Source: Mesoflavibacter sp.
GTDB lineage: Bacteria; Pseudomonadota; Alphaproteobacteria; UBA8366; Aestuariispiraceae
Direction of reading: 5' to 3'
Length of the DNA stretch: 64,000 nucleotides
Assembly (NCBI GenBank): GCA_017792345.1
Contig: CP051228.1
Coordinates: forward strand, 3,378,148-3,442,147
The position numbers and the translations under genes were made by a program. Shown here piece after piece: positions 9,191 through 20,083 of this stretch. Position 1 is the stretch's first letter; each line of letters begins with the position of its first letter. The notes beneath the pieces are model-generated. The model saw nothing but the letters and a program-made list of their open reading frames with translations. It was not told where the DNA came from and made no database searches.

Positions 9191-9257
9191 TGCCGCCGGA
9201 CATTCGTTCCGTAAATTTCATAGGCGTTTTGCCGCAACTTTCGAATTCCCCCGTTGA

Positions 9258-10373
<1,116 letters not shown>

Positions 10374-10395
10374 TCCGTCCGGGCCACGGAACGAG

Positions 10396-10430
10396 AAAAC
10401 CCCCTTCCGGCCGGAAGGGGGTTTTTCTTT
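10396..10430. terminator. Bidirectional intrinsic terminator between ilvC and the MCP gene
   Basis: A perfect inverted repeat has arms AAAACCCCCTTCCGG (10396-10410) and CCGGAAGGGGGTTTT (10411-10425), flanked by an A-tract on the left and a T-tract on the right. It ends transcription of ilvC (+) and of the facing chemoreceptor gene (-). Confidence 0.85.
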
Positions 10431-10454
10431 GGTCCGAAAGGCTGCCGTCTGGGA

Positions 10455-12197
10455 TCAGTTGGATTCGATCTTACGCAGGAAGGCTTCGATCTCGGCATTC
10501 AGGGCCTCGGTCTGGGTGTTGAGACCTTCTGCGGCATCCAGCAATTCACGGCTGACAGCGTCGGTCGACGCGGCGCCCTCGCGGACGGAGGAGATATGCT
10601 CCGACACGGTGGCCGCACTTTCCGACGCACCCTGGACGGAACGGGAAATCTCGGTCGTCGTCGCTTCCTGTTCCTCGACGGCGGCGGCGATGGCGGCGGA
10701 AATCCCGTTGACGCGCTCAATGACGGTGGAAATGCTGCCGATGGCTTCCACGGCTTGCTCCGTGCGCGATTGAACGTCCTCGATCTGACGGGCGATTTGT
10801 TCCGTCGCGCTGCCGGTCTGGTTGGCCAGGGATTTCACTTCCTCGGCGACGACCGCGAAACCCTTACCGGCTTCGCCCGCGCGCGCGGCCTCGATCGTGG
10901 CATTCAGCGCCAGAAGGTTGGTCTGTTCGGCGATATCGGTAATCAGTTTGACGACTTCGCCGATCTTCTGGGAAGCGTCCTTCAGGCCGCTGACGGTCTC
11001 CGCCGCCCGGCGGACATCGGTCACGGCGCTATCGGTCGTTACGCTGGCATCCAGGACCTGTCGATTGACTTCCTTGATGGCGGCGGACATTTCCTCGATC
11101 GCTGCGGCGACGGAACTGGCGCTGGCATTGGCCCGATCCGCCGCCTCGACAGCGACGCTGGATTCCGAAGTGGACCGTGACGAGTTTTCGGCGAGTTTCT
11201 GGGCCGATCCGTCCAATCCGGCAGCAGAGCGACCCAAGGCCTGCAGGGACTGACTGACCTTGTCCCGGAAAGTGGCGACGGCGGTTTCGACGTCCCGGGC
11301 GCGCGCCGACTGCCGGGCGCTTTCCGTTTCCGCCGCGCGGGTCAGATCCGATGTGCGGATCATCGACTCGCGGAACCGGTCCAGCGCGGTCGCCATGCGC
11401 TCAAATTCGTCATTTCGGCCGAAGCGCGGGCTTTCCTGATCCGTGTCGCCATCGGCCAGGACCTGCATCGCCCCGGTCATGCTGCGGATCGGCCGCAGCA
11501 CCCTTTGGCGCACGATCCACAGAATGAAGCAAAACACACCCAATGTACCGACCACCGCGACAATGATGGTGCCGCGCACCGCCAGGCGGCCCAGTTCGGC
11601 GGCTTCGGCCCGCAATTCATCCATTGCGGCGCGGTTCGCGGCCAGCAGCTCGGCCTGAATTTCGGTCATGCGCTCGATCAGCTTCTGGTTCTTGCCGTCG
11701 GATACGCGGGTCGCCCGTTTGGTCTCTTCCTCTTTGACGGATTCGACGACTTTCTCATGACCGGAAACCCAGGAATCGAAGGCGTCGTTCACTTCCTGGA
11801 ACAGTTCGGCCTCTTCGGGGGAAAGCATGGCCGCGAAGCGGTCCTTCAACTCTCGGGCAAGCGCGAGTTCCTGTTCCCCGGCTTCCAGGTTCTTCTCCCG
11901 GTGGACCGGCGAGATCGCCAGGATCATGCTCTTCTCAGTCCGGTTCACGCGGGTCAGCGCATGCTCGAACTCCATGCCGGTCACGATCTTCACATAGCGA
12001 TTCTCTACGATCTCGTTCATCGCCGCGCTGAGTTTCTGATTCGAGTAAACCGACGTGCCGCCGATGATCGCCGCCAGCAACAGGATCGCCGCCATGACCA
12101 GCCAGAACGGCTGAGCCACGGATCGGACCGGGGCGGATTGTTTTGTCGTAGCCCCGTCCAGGTCCGACGCGACGGCGTCTGCGGAAGTGTCCGCCAT
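10455..12197 (-). CDS. Methyl-accepting chemotaxis protein
   Basis: 580 residues. Order: short cytoplasmic tail, TM1 ([20 protein letters not shown], about 30-50), a four-helix-bundle-like periplasmic domain (to about 185), TM2 ([19 protein letters not shown]), a HAMP domain starting [11 protein letters not shown], then the coiled signalling domain with the conserved hairpin tip ([17 protein letters not shown] and [13 protein letters not shown]). It senses an unknown ligand and signals through CheW/CheA; no che genes are nearby. Start: AGGGGGA lies six bases before the ATG at 12197; an ATG six codons upstream has no such site. It is transcribed towards the ilvC terminator. Confidence 0.93.
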   Translation of the reverse strand: MADTSADAVASDLDGATTKQSAPVRSVAQPFWLVMAAILLLAAIIGGTSVYSNQKLSAAMNEIVENRYVKIVTGMEFEHALTRVNRTEKSMILAISPVHREKNLEAGEQELALARELKDRFAAMLSPEEAELFQEVNDAFDSWVSGHEKVVESVKEEETKRATRVSDGKNQKLIERMTEIQAELLAANRAAMDELRAEAAELGRLAVRGTIIVAVVGTLGVFCFILWIVRQRVLRPIRSMTGAMQVLADGDTDQESPRFGRNDEFERMATALDRFRESMIRTSDLTRAAETESARQSARARDVETAVATFRDKVSQSLQALGRSAAGLDGSAQKLAENSSRSTSESSVAVEAADRANASASSVAAAIEEMSAAIKEVNRQVLDASVTTDSAVTDVRRAAETVSGLKDASQKIGEVVKLITDIAEQTNLLALNATIEAARAGEAGKGFAVVAEEVKSLANQTGSATEQIARQIEDVQSRTEQAVEAIGSISTVIERVNGISAAIAAAVEEQEATTTEISRSVQGASESAATVSEHISSVREGAASTDAVSRELLDAAEGLNTQTEALNAEIEAFLRKIESN

Positions 12198-12353
12198 GAA
12201 TTGTCCCCCTGACATTCAAAAAGTCTTACAAGTCGTAAGTGTGATTTTAACTTTACCAGATTAAGAAATGGCTAATTCTTACATCTGTTACTGGATAGTG
12301 TAGCCATAGCGACATATCTGGAAGCGGATTGTTGCGAAATGGGGGTTGGTGAG

Positions 12354-12824
12354 ATGGCCGCATCATTCAAGCTGCGTCCTGCGGCGCCGCAGGAAAGTGC
12401 CGCGTTGTCCGCCTTGGCCCTGCGTTCCAAGGGACACTGGGGCTATGGCCCGGAATTCATGGCCAAATGCGTTGGGCCCCTGACAATTTCTCCGGAAACG
12501 ATAGGGTCAGGTCTGGTCATGGCGGCGCAATGCGCGCTCAGTGAAGACCTCTTTGGCGTGTGCCACGTGACGGTCGCCGGTAAGCATGCGTCTTTGGAGA
12601 AACTTTTCGTCGATCCCGGGGCGATGGGGCTGGGGGTCGGACGGGCACTGTTCGATTGGGCGGCCGAGACGGCGCGCGCGGCGGGATGCACCAGCATGGT
12701 GATCGAATCCGATCCCGATGCCGAGGCATTCTACAAGAGAATGGGCGCGGTCCGGGTCGGCGAGGCGCCCTCTGAAGTCATTCCAGGGCGGATGTTGCCG
12801 ATGCTGGTTCTTCGCATCGGCTGA
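12354..12824 (+). CDS. GNAT-family N-acetyltransferase
   Basis: 156 residues with the GNAT core: LRPAAPQESAALSALAL at the N-terminus, then LEKLFVDPGAMGLGVGRALF (motif A, acetyl-CoA binding, with the Q/RxxGxG/A-like turn), and the C-terminal FYKRMGAV strand-helix typical of the family. The acceptor substrate cannot be predicted. The ATG at 12354 is preceded by a G-rich stretch (GGGGGTTGGTGAG); an alternative ATG lies five codons upstream. It is divergent from the chemoreceptor gene. The AT-rich intergenic stretch 12198-12353 holds two short inverted repeats (CTTAC/GTAAG at 12225-12239 and TAAGAA/TTCTTA at 12262-12281). Confidence 0.85.
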   Translation: MAASFKLRPAAPQESAALSALALRSKGHWGYGPEFMAKCVGPLTISPETIGSGLVMAAQCALSEDLFGVCHVTVAGKHASLEKLFVDPGAMGLGVGRALFDWAAETARAAGCTSMVIESDPDAEAFYKRMGAVRVGEAPSEVIPGRMLPMLVLRIG

Positions 12825-12850
12825 ATCGACGCCGTTCGGCCTCTCGCCGC

Positions 12851-13774
12851 CTATTCCAGCCCCATCAGGCCACGGGCGAAATCCCGCGCTTCGAAGGGGC
12901 GCAGGTCGTCCGCCTGTTCCCCGACGCCGATGGCATGGACCGGCAGGCCGAAACGATCCGCCAGCGCGACCAGAACGCCGCCCTTGGCGGTACCGTCCAG
13001 TTTGGTCAGGACCAGCCCGGTCACCTTGACCATATCGCCGAAAACGCTGACCTGCTGCAGCGCGTTCTGACCGACCGTCGCGTCCAGGACCATGATCGTG
13101 TCATGCGGCGCGGTTTCGTCCTGTTTGCCGATGACGCGGACGACCTTCTGCAACTCCTGCATCAGGTTCGCCTTATTGTGCAGGCGGCCGGCCGTATCGA
13201 TCAGCAGAATATCGACCCCTGCCTCTTTGGCTTCCTTCAATGCATCAAAGGCAAGGGAGGCGGCATCGGTGCCGGTATCCCGCGATATGACCGGCACGCC
13301 GGTCCGATCGCCCCAGACTTTCAGCTGTTCCACCGCTGCCGCCCGGAACGTGTCGCCGGCTGCCAGCATGACCGACAGGCCCTGTTCCCGGTACCGTTTC
13401 GCCAGTTTGCCGATCGTCGTCGTCTTGCCGGAACCGTTCACACCGACAACCAGCACGACATGCGGTTTGAGATCCGGCTTCGGGTCCAGCGGTTTCGCGA
13501 CGGGTTCCAGCACAGAGGTGACATGGTCGGCGAAGGCCTCGCGGACCTCCTGATCGCTGATTTCCTTGTCGAAGCGGGTCTTGGCAAGATCCGCGGTCAT
13601 GCGCGCCGCCATGGACGGGCCCAGATCGGCAGCGATCAAGACCTCCTCCAACTCCTCCAGCGCGTCGTCGTCCAACCGGCGTTTGCCGGTGAAGATGCTG
13701 GCGACCCCGTCGGTCAGCCGCGACGAAGTCTTCGTCAGGCCTTGCTTGATCTTCTGAAACCAGTTGAGGGCCAT
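12851..13774 (-). CDS. ftsY: Signal recognition particle receptor FtsY
   Basis: 307 residues. It holds the SRP GTPase N domain (residues 1-95) and G domain with G1 VGVNGSGKTTTIGKLAKRY, the insertion-box region DTFRAAAVEQL, DTAGRLHNK (G3) and TKLDGTAKGG (G4). It docks Ffh-bound ribosomes at the membrane. The long acidic A domain of enterobacterial FtsY is absent, as in many alphaproteobacteria; the N-terminal amphipathic helix MALNWFQKIKQGL probably binds lipid. It is the third gene of a dapF-mtaB-ftsY run, 42 bases behind mtaB. ffh itself lies 3 kb away on the other strand. Confidence 0.96.
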   Translation of the reverse strand: MALNWFQKIKQGLTKTSSRLTDGVASIFTGKRRLDDDALEELEEVLIAADLGPSMAARMTADLAKTRFDKEISDQEVREAFADHVTSVLEPVAKPLDPKPDLKPHVVLVVGVNGSGKTTTIGKLAKRYREQGLSVMLAAGDTFRAAAVEQLKVWGDRTGVPVISRDTGTDAASLAFDALKEAKEAGVDILLIDTAGRLHNKANLMQELQKVVRVIGKQDETAPHDTIMVLDATVGQNALQQVSVFGDMVKVTGLVLTKLDGTAKGGVLVALADRFGLPVHAIGVGEQADDLRPFEARDFARGLMGLE

Positions 13775-13816
13775 GAACCTACCGATATGCGTTGAAGGGA
13801 AGGGGGCGTTGCCGGG

Positions 13817-15073
13817 CTATGCGGCCAGAGCGGTGCCGGTGACCGATCCGTCTCGACCGGTGCGCAGGCGGGCGCGGATCAGGCTGCCGTCTTGGACCTG
13901 GCCGGGGAAGCGCACCGGCGCGAAGCCTTCGCTATGGCCGCTATTGTCCTGTTCGATCAGCACAACGGCCTCGCCGCCGTCCAGCCGCGCCAGATAGGCG
14001 GCCTCGGCGCGGGCGCCCGCGTCGCGCAGGGCCTTCGCGCGGGCCTTGCGGTCGGCCTTCGGAACCTGGTTCGGAATGCGCGCGGCCGGCGTGCCGGGAC
14101 GTTCGGAATAGGGGAAGACATGCAGCCAGGTAAGGCCGCATTCCTCGACGATGCGAAGCGTGTTGTCGAACATCGCGTCCGTTTCGGTCGGGAAGCCGGC
14201 GATCAGATCGGCACCGAAAACGATATCGGGGCGCAGCGCGCGCAGCGTGTCGGTCAGACGGATCGCGTCGTCGCGCGAATGGCGGCGCTTCATACGCTTC
14301 AGGATCATGTCGTCGCCTGCCTGCAGGGAGAGATGCAGATGCGGCATCAGGCGCTCTTCCTCGGCGACCGCTCGGATCAGGTCGGGGTCCATCTCGATAC
14401 AGTCGATGGAGGAGATGCGAAGGCGCGGCAGTTCCGGCACAAGCTTCAGGATGCGCCGGACCAGCAGGCCAAGGCTCGGCTGGCCGGGCAAGTCCGCGCC
14501 ATAGGACGTGATGTCGACACCGCTCAGCACGACTTCCTTAACGCCGCCTTCGACCAAGGTACGGATCTGTTCGACGACTTCGCCCGCCGGGACGGAGCGG
14601 CTGTTGCCCCGGCCATAGGGAATGATGCAGAAGGTGCAACGATGGTCGCAGCCATTCTGAACCTGGACGAAGGCGCGGGCCCGCCCGCCGAAGCCGGAAA
14701 TCAGGTGATTGGCGGTTTCGCGCACCGACATGATGTCGTCGACGCGTACCCGTTCCTCGGACCGCCCGCCATAGGTTTCCGCCTGCAGCTTCTCGCGGTT
14801 GCCAACCACGCGCGATACTTCGGGCATGGCGGCATAGGTATCGGGGCTGATCTGGGCGGCACAGCCGGTGACCAGGATTTCAGCTTCGGGCCGCTCGCGG
14901 CGCAGTTTGCGGATCGTCTGGCGCGCCTGTCGCTCGGCCTCCGCCGTGACGGCGCAGGTGTTGACGACGATCAGATTCTCGCGGCCTGCGCCTTCCGCCA
15001 ATTCCCGGATGGCTTCGGATTCGAAGGCGTTCAGGCGGCAGCCGAAGGTGACGATTTCCGGCTTGGCGGTCAT
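13817..15073 (-). CDS. mtaB: tRNA t6A37 methylthiotransferase MtaB (radical SAM)
   Basis: 418 residues. The UPF0004 domain carries three Fe-S cysteines (TFGCRLN, NTCAVT, GCAAQ); the radical-SAM domain has CDHRCTFC (Cx3Cx2C) followed by IPYGRG; a C-terminal TRAM-like region follows. It methylthiolates N6-threonylcarbamoyladenosine at position 37 of tRNA to ms2t6A. The start at 15073 overlaps the dapF stop by four bases (ATGA), meaning translational coupling; a longer frame to 15142 adds 23 unrelated residues inside dapF and is rejected. The t6A precursor depends on the Sua5-type enzyme encoded at 26.1-27.0 kb. Confidence 0.95.
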   Translation of the reverse strand: MTAKPEIVTFGCRLNAFESEAIRELAEGAGRENLIVVNTCAVTAEAERQARQTIRKLRRERPEAEILVTGCAAQISPDTYAAMPEVSRVVGNREKLQAETYGGRSEERVRVDDIMSVRETANHLISGFGGRARAFVQVQNGCDHRCTFCIIPYGRGNSRSVPAGEVVEQIRTLVEGGVKEVVLSGVDITSYGADLPGQPSLGLLVRRILKLVPELPRLRISSIDCIEMDPDLIRAVAEEERLMPHLHLSLQAGDDMILKRMKRRHSRDDAIRLTDTLRALRPDIVFGADLIAGFPTETDAMFDNTLRIVEECGLTWLHVFPYSERPGTPAARIPNQVPKADRKARAKALRDAGARAEAAYLARLDGGEAVVLIEQDNSGHSEGFAPVRFPGQVQDGSLIRARLRTGRDGSVTGTALAA

Positions 15074-15918
15074 AGTGCCGCCTCGCCGGTGAAGGCCGTC
15101 GAAACCGGGCCCGTCATGATGACATGGCCGTCGTCGCGCCATTGGATTTCCAGCATCCCGCCATCGACATGGACGGGTACGGCTGCGTCACGCGCATTGA
15201 CCAGTCCCCGGCGATGGGCCGCGACCACGGTGGCGCAGGTTCCAGAGCCACAGGCCAAGGTGATTCCCGCCCCGCGCTCCCAAACCCGCAGGCGCAGGGA
15301 CCCGTCGGGCCGAACCGACATGATTTCGACATTGGTGCGTTCGGGGAAAAGCGGATGATGCTCGACGGCCGGACCCAGCGCGTCCAGATTGGGAGCTTCG
15401 GCGTCGTCGACGATGAAGATGCAGTGAGGATTGCCCATTCCGACCGCCGCCGGATCACTCAGCGGCCCTTCCTGGATCGGCAGATGCAAGGTGTCCATTG
15501 CCTCGGCCAGCGGAACATCCTGCCAGTCCAGCAGCGCTTCACCCATATCCACCGACACCAGTTCGTCGACGCGGCGGCAGGACAGCAATCCGCGTCGGGT
15601 CTCGATGATGCACGACCCCGTGCCCGTCTCTTCCATCAGCAGATGGGCGACGCAGCGCGTACCGTTACCACAGGCGCCGGCTTCACTGCCGTCCGGGTTG
15701 AAGATCCGCATGAAGATGTCGGCGCTGCCGTCATGAGCTGGTTCCAAGACCAGCAATTGGTCGAAACCGATGCCGCGCCGGCGGTCGCCGATCAAGCGGA
15801 TGCGTGCTTCGGGCAGCAGAATGGGCTCGGCGCGCGCATCCAGCACGACGAAATCATTCCCCAATCCATGCATCTTGCGAAACGCCAGCACGCCCGCGGC
15901 TCCATCGATCTTCGCCAA
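15070..15918 (-). CDS. dapF: Diaminopimelate epimerase
   Basis: 282 residues, normal length. Both catalytic cysteines are present: GACGNGTRC (first half) and ACGSGTCATV (second half), and the N-terminal substrate motif KMHGLGNDFVV is intact. It interconverts LL- and meso-diaminopimelate for lysine and peptidoglycan synthesis. It is first in the dapF-mtaB-ftsY operon on the minus strand; about 100 bases separate it from the upstream XRE regulator gene. Confidence 0.97.
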   Translation of the reverse strand: MAKIDGAAGVLAFRKMHGLGNDFVVLDARAEPILLPEARIRLIGDRRRGIGFDQLLVLEPAHDGSADIFMRIFNPDGSEAGACGNGTRCVAHLLMEETGTGSCIIETRRGLLSCRRVDELVSVDMGEALLDWQDVPLAEAMDTLHLPIQEGPLSDPAAVGMGNPHCIFIVDDAEAPNLDALGPAVEHHPLFPERTNVEIMSVRPDGSLRLRVWERGAGITLACGSGTCATVVAAHRRGLVNARDAAVPVHVDGGMLEIQWRDDGHVIMTGPVSTAFTGEAAL

Positions 15919-16021
15919 TTCAAGCCCCTATATGGGGCGGACCGACGCGTCTTATAGGGGCGCGGAGCGATTCGCGCAATTTCACCGTTGCCGCAGTCTT
16001 TGACCCGGCGTTGCCGGAGGC

Positions 16022-16438
16022 TCAAGGGTCCCGCCGGTTGACACGGGCCTGGCGAAAAATTTCGCTGTCGCCGATCTCCTTGATCAGGCGCAGGAAGGAG
16101 AGGCGCTCACGCGGATCGGTGATCTGTTGGAACAAATGGCCCAGTTCTTCGGCTTCGCTGTCCCGCGGTTCCGCTCCGTCCGTATCGATCATAGGCAAAC
16201 CGGCATAGAAATCCTCGATCCGCGCGTTCAACGTGTCCGCTGCCAAAAAGAGGACGCCTGCCGAGATTCGGTTTTCACCGCTTTCGTATTTCCGTATCTG
16301 TTTGAAGCTGAGGCCGACGGCCTCGCCCAGTTCGACCTGGGTCATTCTGCGCTGCCGGCGCAGTCTTTTGAGGTTTCCGCCGATATGCCGGTCGATATCG
16401 GTCGGTTGCCGGGCATTCCCCCTACTCTTTGTAGCCAT
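16022..16438 (-). CDS. XRE-family (helix-turn-helix) transcriptional regulator
   Basis: 138 residues. A classical HTH_3 domain covers residues 15-75 (LKRLRRQRRMTQVELGEAVG, then SFKQIRKYESGENRIS); the remainder is a short helical C-terminal region that includes ITDPRERLSFLRLIKEI. This architecture is common in alphaproteobacteria, often as a regulator of envelope or stress genes, but the target here is unknown. AGGAAAG lies six bases before the ATG at 16438; an in-frame extension to 16666 would have no coding character. It faces away from ffh across a 329-base intergenic region and precedes the dapF operon. Confidence 0.9.
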   Translation of the reverse strand: MATKSRGNARQPTDIDRHIGGNLKRLRRQRRMTQVELGEAVGLSFKQIRKYESGENRISAGVLFLAADTLNARIEDFYAGLPMIDTDGAEPRDSEAEELGHLFQQITDPRERLSFLRLIKEIGDSEIFRQARVNRRDP

Positions 16439-16767
16439 TATGCTTTCCTGATTAAATCTAACCGAGTATTGCCCGCGCAAAGTTGGCAATGCAATGCAAA
16501 ATAGTGAATCTGTTTTTGCCGCGTCCCGGTGCTGCCCTTCCCTGCGCGCGATGCGGAAGAAGGTGGGTGGGAAGGCGGCTTTGCCGGGCGTCGCGGGCTT
16601 GACGCGCCGGGAAATTGGGCATAGAACCCGCGCCATATCAGGCAGTGCAGCAGCACTCGGTCCCAAGGGGCCCCGCCGGTCCGCGAGTTTCGCGCACCGG
16701 CGCGTTTTGCGTTGTGACCTGTCCGATCCGCGCGCGCACGCGTTTTTGAATTGGGTTCGAGGTACGG
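16439..16767. other. Divergent intergenic region between the XRE regulator and ffh
   Basis: The 329 bases hold no credible gene. The part nearest the XRE start is AT-rich and contains overlapping direct repeats (GCAATGCAATGCAAAA near 16486-16501), possibly an autoregulatory site. A sigma70-like promoter for ffh lies at 16599-16627 (listed separately). I looked for the conserved SRP RNA core (GGAAGGAAGCAGCC type) because ffh follows, and did not find it. Confidence 0.6.
16599..16627 (+). promoter_or_regulatory. Predicted sigma70 promoter of the ffh operon
   Basis: TTGACG at 16599-16604, a 17-base spacer, then TAGAAC at 16622-16627. The -35 matches consensus at 5 of 6 positions and the spacing is ideal. 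It reads towards ffh, leaving a leader of about 130 bases. No alternative of equal quality is visible nearby. Confidence 0.5.
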
Positions 16768-18246
16768 ATGTTCGAGTCGCTGTCAGACCGGTTGGGGGGT
16801 GTTTTCGACGCCCTGAAACGGCGTGGTTCGCTGAAGGCGAGCGACGTCGATGCCGCCATGCGCGATATCCGTATCGCGCTGCTGGAAGCCGATGTCGCGC
16901 TGCCGGTGGTCAAGGAGTTCATCAACGGCGTCAGGGAAAAGGCCGTTGGCGAACAGGTTCTGAAGTCGGTCACGCCCGGTCAGCAGGTCGTCAAGATCGT
17001 CCATGACGCGCTGGTCGATCTTCTGCATACCGATGATCAGGATCTGAACCTGATCGGCGAGCCGCCCTTTGCCATCCTGATGGTCGGCCTGCAGGGTTCG
17101 GGTAAGACGACGACGACCGCGAAGCTGGCGAAGCGCCTGTCCGAAAAAGAGAAGAAGAAGGTCTTGATGGCCTCGCTGGACGTCTATCGTCCGGCGGCGC
17201 AGGAACAGTTGAAGATCCTGGGTGAGCAGACCGGTGTTGCCACCCTGCCGATCGTCGCCGGTCAGCAGCCGGTGGATATCGCCAAGCGCGCCCTAAACGC
17301 CGCGCGGCTGGGCGGCTATGACATCGTCTTCCTGGACACGGCCGGTCGCCTGCATGTCGATGAACAGTTGATGGCCGAAGTTGCCGCCGTCCGCGACACC
17401 GCCGTCCCGCGCGAGACGCTGTTGGTGGCCGACAGCATGACCGGCCAGGACGCGGTGACGGTGGCCAAGAGCTTCCAGGACCGTGTCGGCCTGTCCGGTA
17501 TCGTCCTGACCCGCGTCGACGGCGATGCGCGCGGCGGTGCGGCCCTGTCGATGCGTCATGTCACCGGCAAGCCGATCAAGTTCCTCGGCACCGGCGAAAA
17601 GATGGACGAGGTCGAGGCCTTCCGTGCCGACCGCGTCGCCGGGCGCATCCTGGGCATGGGCGATGTCGTCTCGCTGGTCGAAAAGGCCGCCGAGACGATC
17701 GAGCAGGCGGAAGCCGAAAAAATCGCCCGCAAGATGCAGAAGGGCGAGTACGACCTGGAAGACATGGCCTCGCAGCTCAAGCAGATGCGCAAGATGGGCG
17801 GTCTGGAAGGGTTGATGGGCATGCTGCCGGGCGTCGCCAAGATCAAGAAACAGATGGCCGGCGCCAATATCGACCCGAAGGCGCTGCTGCGGCAGGAGGC
17901 GATCATTTCCTCCATGACGCCGCAGGAACGGCGCCAGCCGAAGATGCTGCATGCCTCGCGCAAGCGCCGCATCGCTTCGGGGTCCGGCACCAGCGTGCAG
18001 GATGTGAACAAGCTGCTGAAGCAGCACCAGACGATGGCCAAGATGATGAAGCAGGTCTCCAAGCTGGGGAAGCAGGGCAAGCTTCCCGGCGGCATGGGCG
18101 ACATGGGTGCGCTTCTTGGCGGCGGGCCGGGCGGAATGCCCGGCGGCGGACAACTCCCGGGGCTGGGTGGCCCTGGCGGTGGATTGGGGGGCGGTGGCCT
18201 GCCTCCCGGGATGGGCGGCTTCCCGCCCGGTTTCCCGAAGAAATAA
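16768..18246 (+). CDS. ffh: Signal recognition particle protein Ffh
   Basis: 492 residues. N domain (1-90), G domain with GLQGSGKTTTTAKLAKRL, DTAGRLHVDEQ and TRVDGDARGG, then the Met-rich M domain (about 300-430) with the RNA-binding helices including IISSMTPQER and RKRRIASGSGTSVQDVNKLL. It binds 4.5S RNA and signal sequences. The last 45 residues are an unusual Gly/Pro-rich tail (many GGG and PGG repeats), longer than in E. coli Ffh but seen in alphaproteobacteria. It heads the ffh-rpsP-rimM-trmD-rplS operon. Confidence 0.97.
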   Translation: MFESLSDRLGGVFDALKRRGSLKASDVDAAMRDIRIALLEADVALPVVKEFINGVREKAVGEQVLKSVTPGQQVVKIVHDALVDLLHTDDQDLNLIGEPPFAILMVGLQGSGKTTTTAKLAKRLSEKEKKKVLMASLDVYRPAAQEQLKILGEQTGVATLPIVAGQQPVDIAKRALNAARLGGYDIVFLDTAGRLHVDEQLMAEVAAVRDTAVPRETLLVADSMTGQDAVTVAKSFQDRVGLSGIVLTRVDGDARGGAALSMRHVTGKPIKFLGTGEKMDEVEAFRADRVAGRILGMGDVVSLVEKAAETIEQAEAEKIARKMQKGEYDLEDMASQLKQMRKMGGLEGLMGMLPGVAKIKKQMAGANIDPKALLRQEAIISSMTPQERRQPKMLHASRKRRIASGSGTSVQDVNKLLKQHQTMAKMMKQVSKLGKQGKLPGGMGDMGALLGGGPGGMPGGGQLPGLGGPGGGLGGGGLPPGMGGFPPGFPKK

Positions 18247-18312
18247 CCGGTCGGAGCCGACTTCGACCTTTCGACAACCGAGTACGATGTTTCAGTAAAC
18301 TGGAGAACGCAT

Positions 18313-18762
18313 ATGAGCCTTAAGATCCGTATGTCCCGTGGCGGCGCGAAGAAGCGCCCCTTCTATCGCATCGTGGTCGCGGATTCCCGTGCCCCGCGTG
18401 ACGGCCGCTTTATCGAGAAAATCGGCTTCCACAACCCGATGGTCGACCGTGATCACGAAGAGCGCCTGAAGCTGGACCTGGACCGTGCCCGTCATTGGCT
18501 GTCGGTCGGCGCCAAGCCGTCGCCGCGTGTCCACCGCTTCCTGGCGGAAGCCGGCGTCCTGGAAAAGGCCGTGATTACGGAGCAGACCAAGAAGAACCTG
18601 CCGAAGGCGAAGGAGCAGGAGCGTATCCGCGAGCGCGAAGAGAAAGCCCGCGAAGCTGCTGAAGCCGCCGCCGCTGCCGAGGCGGAAGCCGCCGAAGCTG
18701 CCGCCGCCCCGGCCGAGGAAGCCCCGGCTGAAGAAGCTGCTTCCGAAGAAGCTGCCTCGTAA
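18313..18762 (+). CDS. rpsP: 30S ribosomal protein S16 with long acidic/Ala-rich tail
   Basis: 149 residues. The first 80 are canonical S16 ([20 protein letters not shown], then [18 protein letters not shown]). The remainder, absent from E. coli S16 (82 residues), is a charged helix ([16 protein letters not shown]) and an Ala/Glu low-complexity tail. Such extensions occur in alphaproteobacteria; their role is unknown. GGAGAA precedes the ATG. It is second in the ffh operon. Confidence 0.97.
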   Translation: MSLKIRMSRGGAKKRPFYRIVVADSRAPRDGRFIEKIGFHNPMVDRDHEERLKLDLDRARHWLSVGAKPSPRVHRFLAEAGVLEKAVITEQTKKNLPKAKEQERIREREEKAREAAEAAAAAEAEAAEAAAAPAEEAPAEEAASEEAAS

Positions 18763-18789
18763 GGTCCACGCGACCGGACGGATCGGATC

Positions 18790-19335
18790 ATGCCGGATGG
18801 GATCGGAATAATGGGGAAGCGTAAACTCGTCATCGGCGTCGTGACCGGCGCGCATGGCGTGCGCGGCCTCGTGCGAGTGAAGAGCTTCACCGCCGATCCC
18901 GCCGACCTGACCGCCTATGGTCCGCTGACGGACGCTTCCGGGTCCAAGACCTTCGAGCTGACGGTCAAGGGCGATGTGAAGGGTCAGATTCTGGCCGCCA
19001 TCGCAGGCTGTGCCGACCGCAATGCCGCCGAGGCTTTGCGCGGGACGGAACTCTATCTCGCCCGCGATCTCCTGCCGGAGACCGAGGAGGAGGGGGAGTT
19101 CTACCACGCCGATCTGATCGGGCTCGACGCCGTCGGGCCGGAGGGCGCGGTGATGGGGAAGGTGCGGGCGATCTACGATTTCGGCAGTGGCGACATGCTG
19201 GAAATTGTCGATGGCGAGGGCCGCGCGGAACTCTATGCCTTCACCTCGGACGTGGTGCCGGATGTCGATCTGGAAGCCGGCCGGCTGACGATCGTGCCGC
19301 CGGCATCGGTCGAAGACGAAGAAGGGGCCGCGTAG
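18790..19335 (+). CDS. rimM: 16S rRNA processing protein RimM
   Basis: 181 residues. An N-terminal beta-barrel domain ([20 protein letters not shown] is the family signature) and a C-terminal PRC-barrel domain ([11 protein letters not shown], then [15 protein letters not shown]). It assists 30S maturation and binds S19. It lies between rpsP and trmD, the conserved order. The start is uncertain: ATG at 18790 or seven codons later at 18811; neither has a strong Shine-Dalgarno site. Confidence 0.95.
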   Translation: MPDGIGIMGKRKLVIGVVTGAHGVRGLVRVKSFTADPADLTAYGPLTDASGSKTFELTVKGDVKGQILAAIAGCADRNAAEALRGTELYLARDLLPETEEEGEFYHADLIGLDAVGPEGAVMGKVRAIYDFGSGDMLEIVDGEGRAELYAFTSDVVPDVDLEAGRLTIVPPASVEDEEGAA

Positions 19336-19339
19336 CGCC

Positions 19340-20050
19340 ATGACCGCCCCCTGGACCGTCACGACCCTGACCCTGTTCCCGGAAATGTTTCCCGGGTTCC
19401 TCGGCCAATCCCTTGCCGGCAAGGCGCTGGAAAAGGGTGTCTGGCAGTTGGATGCCGTGGATATCCGGGACTTCGCCACCGACCGTCATCAGACGGTGGA
19501 CGATGCGCCGATGGGCGGCGGGGCCGGCATGGTGATGCGGCCGGACGTGCTGGATGCGGCGATCTCCGCCGTGGCCGACCGTCCGGGGCCGATGGTCTAT
19601 CTCTCGCCGCGGGGCCGGGTCTTCGACCAGGCGACAGCGCGGGAATGGGCTGACGGGCCGGGACTGCGGATCCTTTGCGGCCGGTATGAGGGCGTCGATC
19701 AGCGGGTGCTGGACAAGTGGGAAATCGAAGAGGTCAGCCTCGGCGATTTCGTTCTGTCCGGCGGCGAGCCGGCGGCCCTGGCGATGCTTGACGCGGTCTT
19801 GCGTCTGTTGCCGGGCTATCTCGGGTCGCGCGAGTCCTTGGACGAGGAAAGTTTCGAAAGCGGGTTGCTGGAATATCCGCAGTATACGCGGCCGGCGGAA
19901 TGGGATGGACGGGCGGTGCCCGAAGTCCTGCTGTCCGGCCATCACGAGAATATCCGGGCCTGGAGACGGGCCCAGGCCGAAGCCGTCACACAGCGGCGCC
20001 GGCCGGATCTTTGGGCCCGCCACACCGGGTCGAAACACGTTGCGTGCTGA
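19340..20050 (+). CDS. trmD: tRNA (guanine37-N1)-methyltransferase
   Basis: 236 residues. The SPOUT knot signatures are present: [10 protein letters not shown] at the N-terminus, [26 protein letters not shown] and [14 protein letters not shown]. It methylates G37 of tRNAs that read CUN, CCN and CGG codons, preventing +1 frameshifting. It starts four bases after rimM. The C-terminal domain ends RRPDLWARH as usual. Confidence 0.97.
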   Translation: MTAPWTVTTLTLFPEMFPGFLGQSLAGKALEKGVWQLDAVDIRDFATDRHQTVDDAPMGGGAGMVMRPDVLDAAISAVADRPGPMVYLSPRGRVFDQATAREWADGPGLRILCGRYEGVDQRVLDKWEIEEVSLGDFVLSGGEPAALAMLDAVLRLLPGYLGSRESLDEESFESGLLEYPQYTRPAEWDGRAVPEVLLSGHHENIRAWRRAQAEAVTQRRRPDLWARHTGSKHVAC

Positions 20051-20083
20051 ACGCACGGAATTTTGCAGGAAAGGAACCCAGTC

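Noticed and set aside
13892-15358. 488-codon plus-strand frame opposite mtaB
   Set aside because: mtaB has clear radical-SAM cysteine motifs; the opposite frame has none.
16439-16767. SRP RNA (4.5S) gene upstream of ffh
   Set aside because: The conserved GGAAGGAAGCAGCC core and its hairpin are absent.
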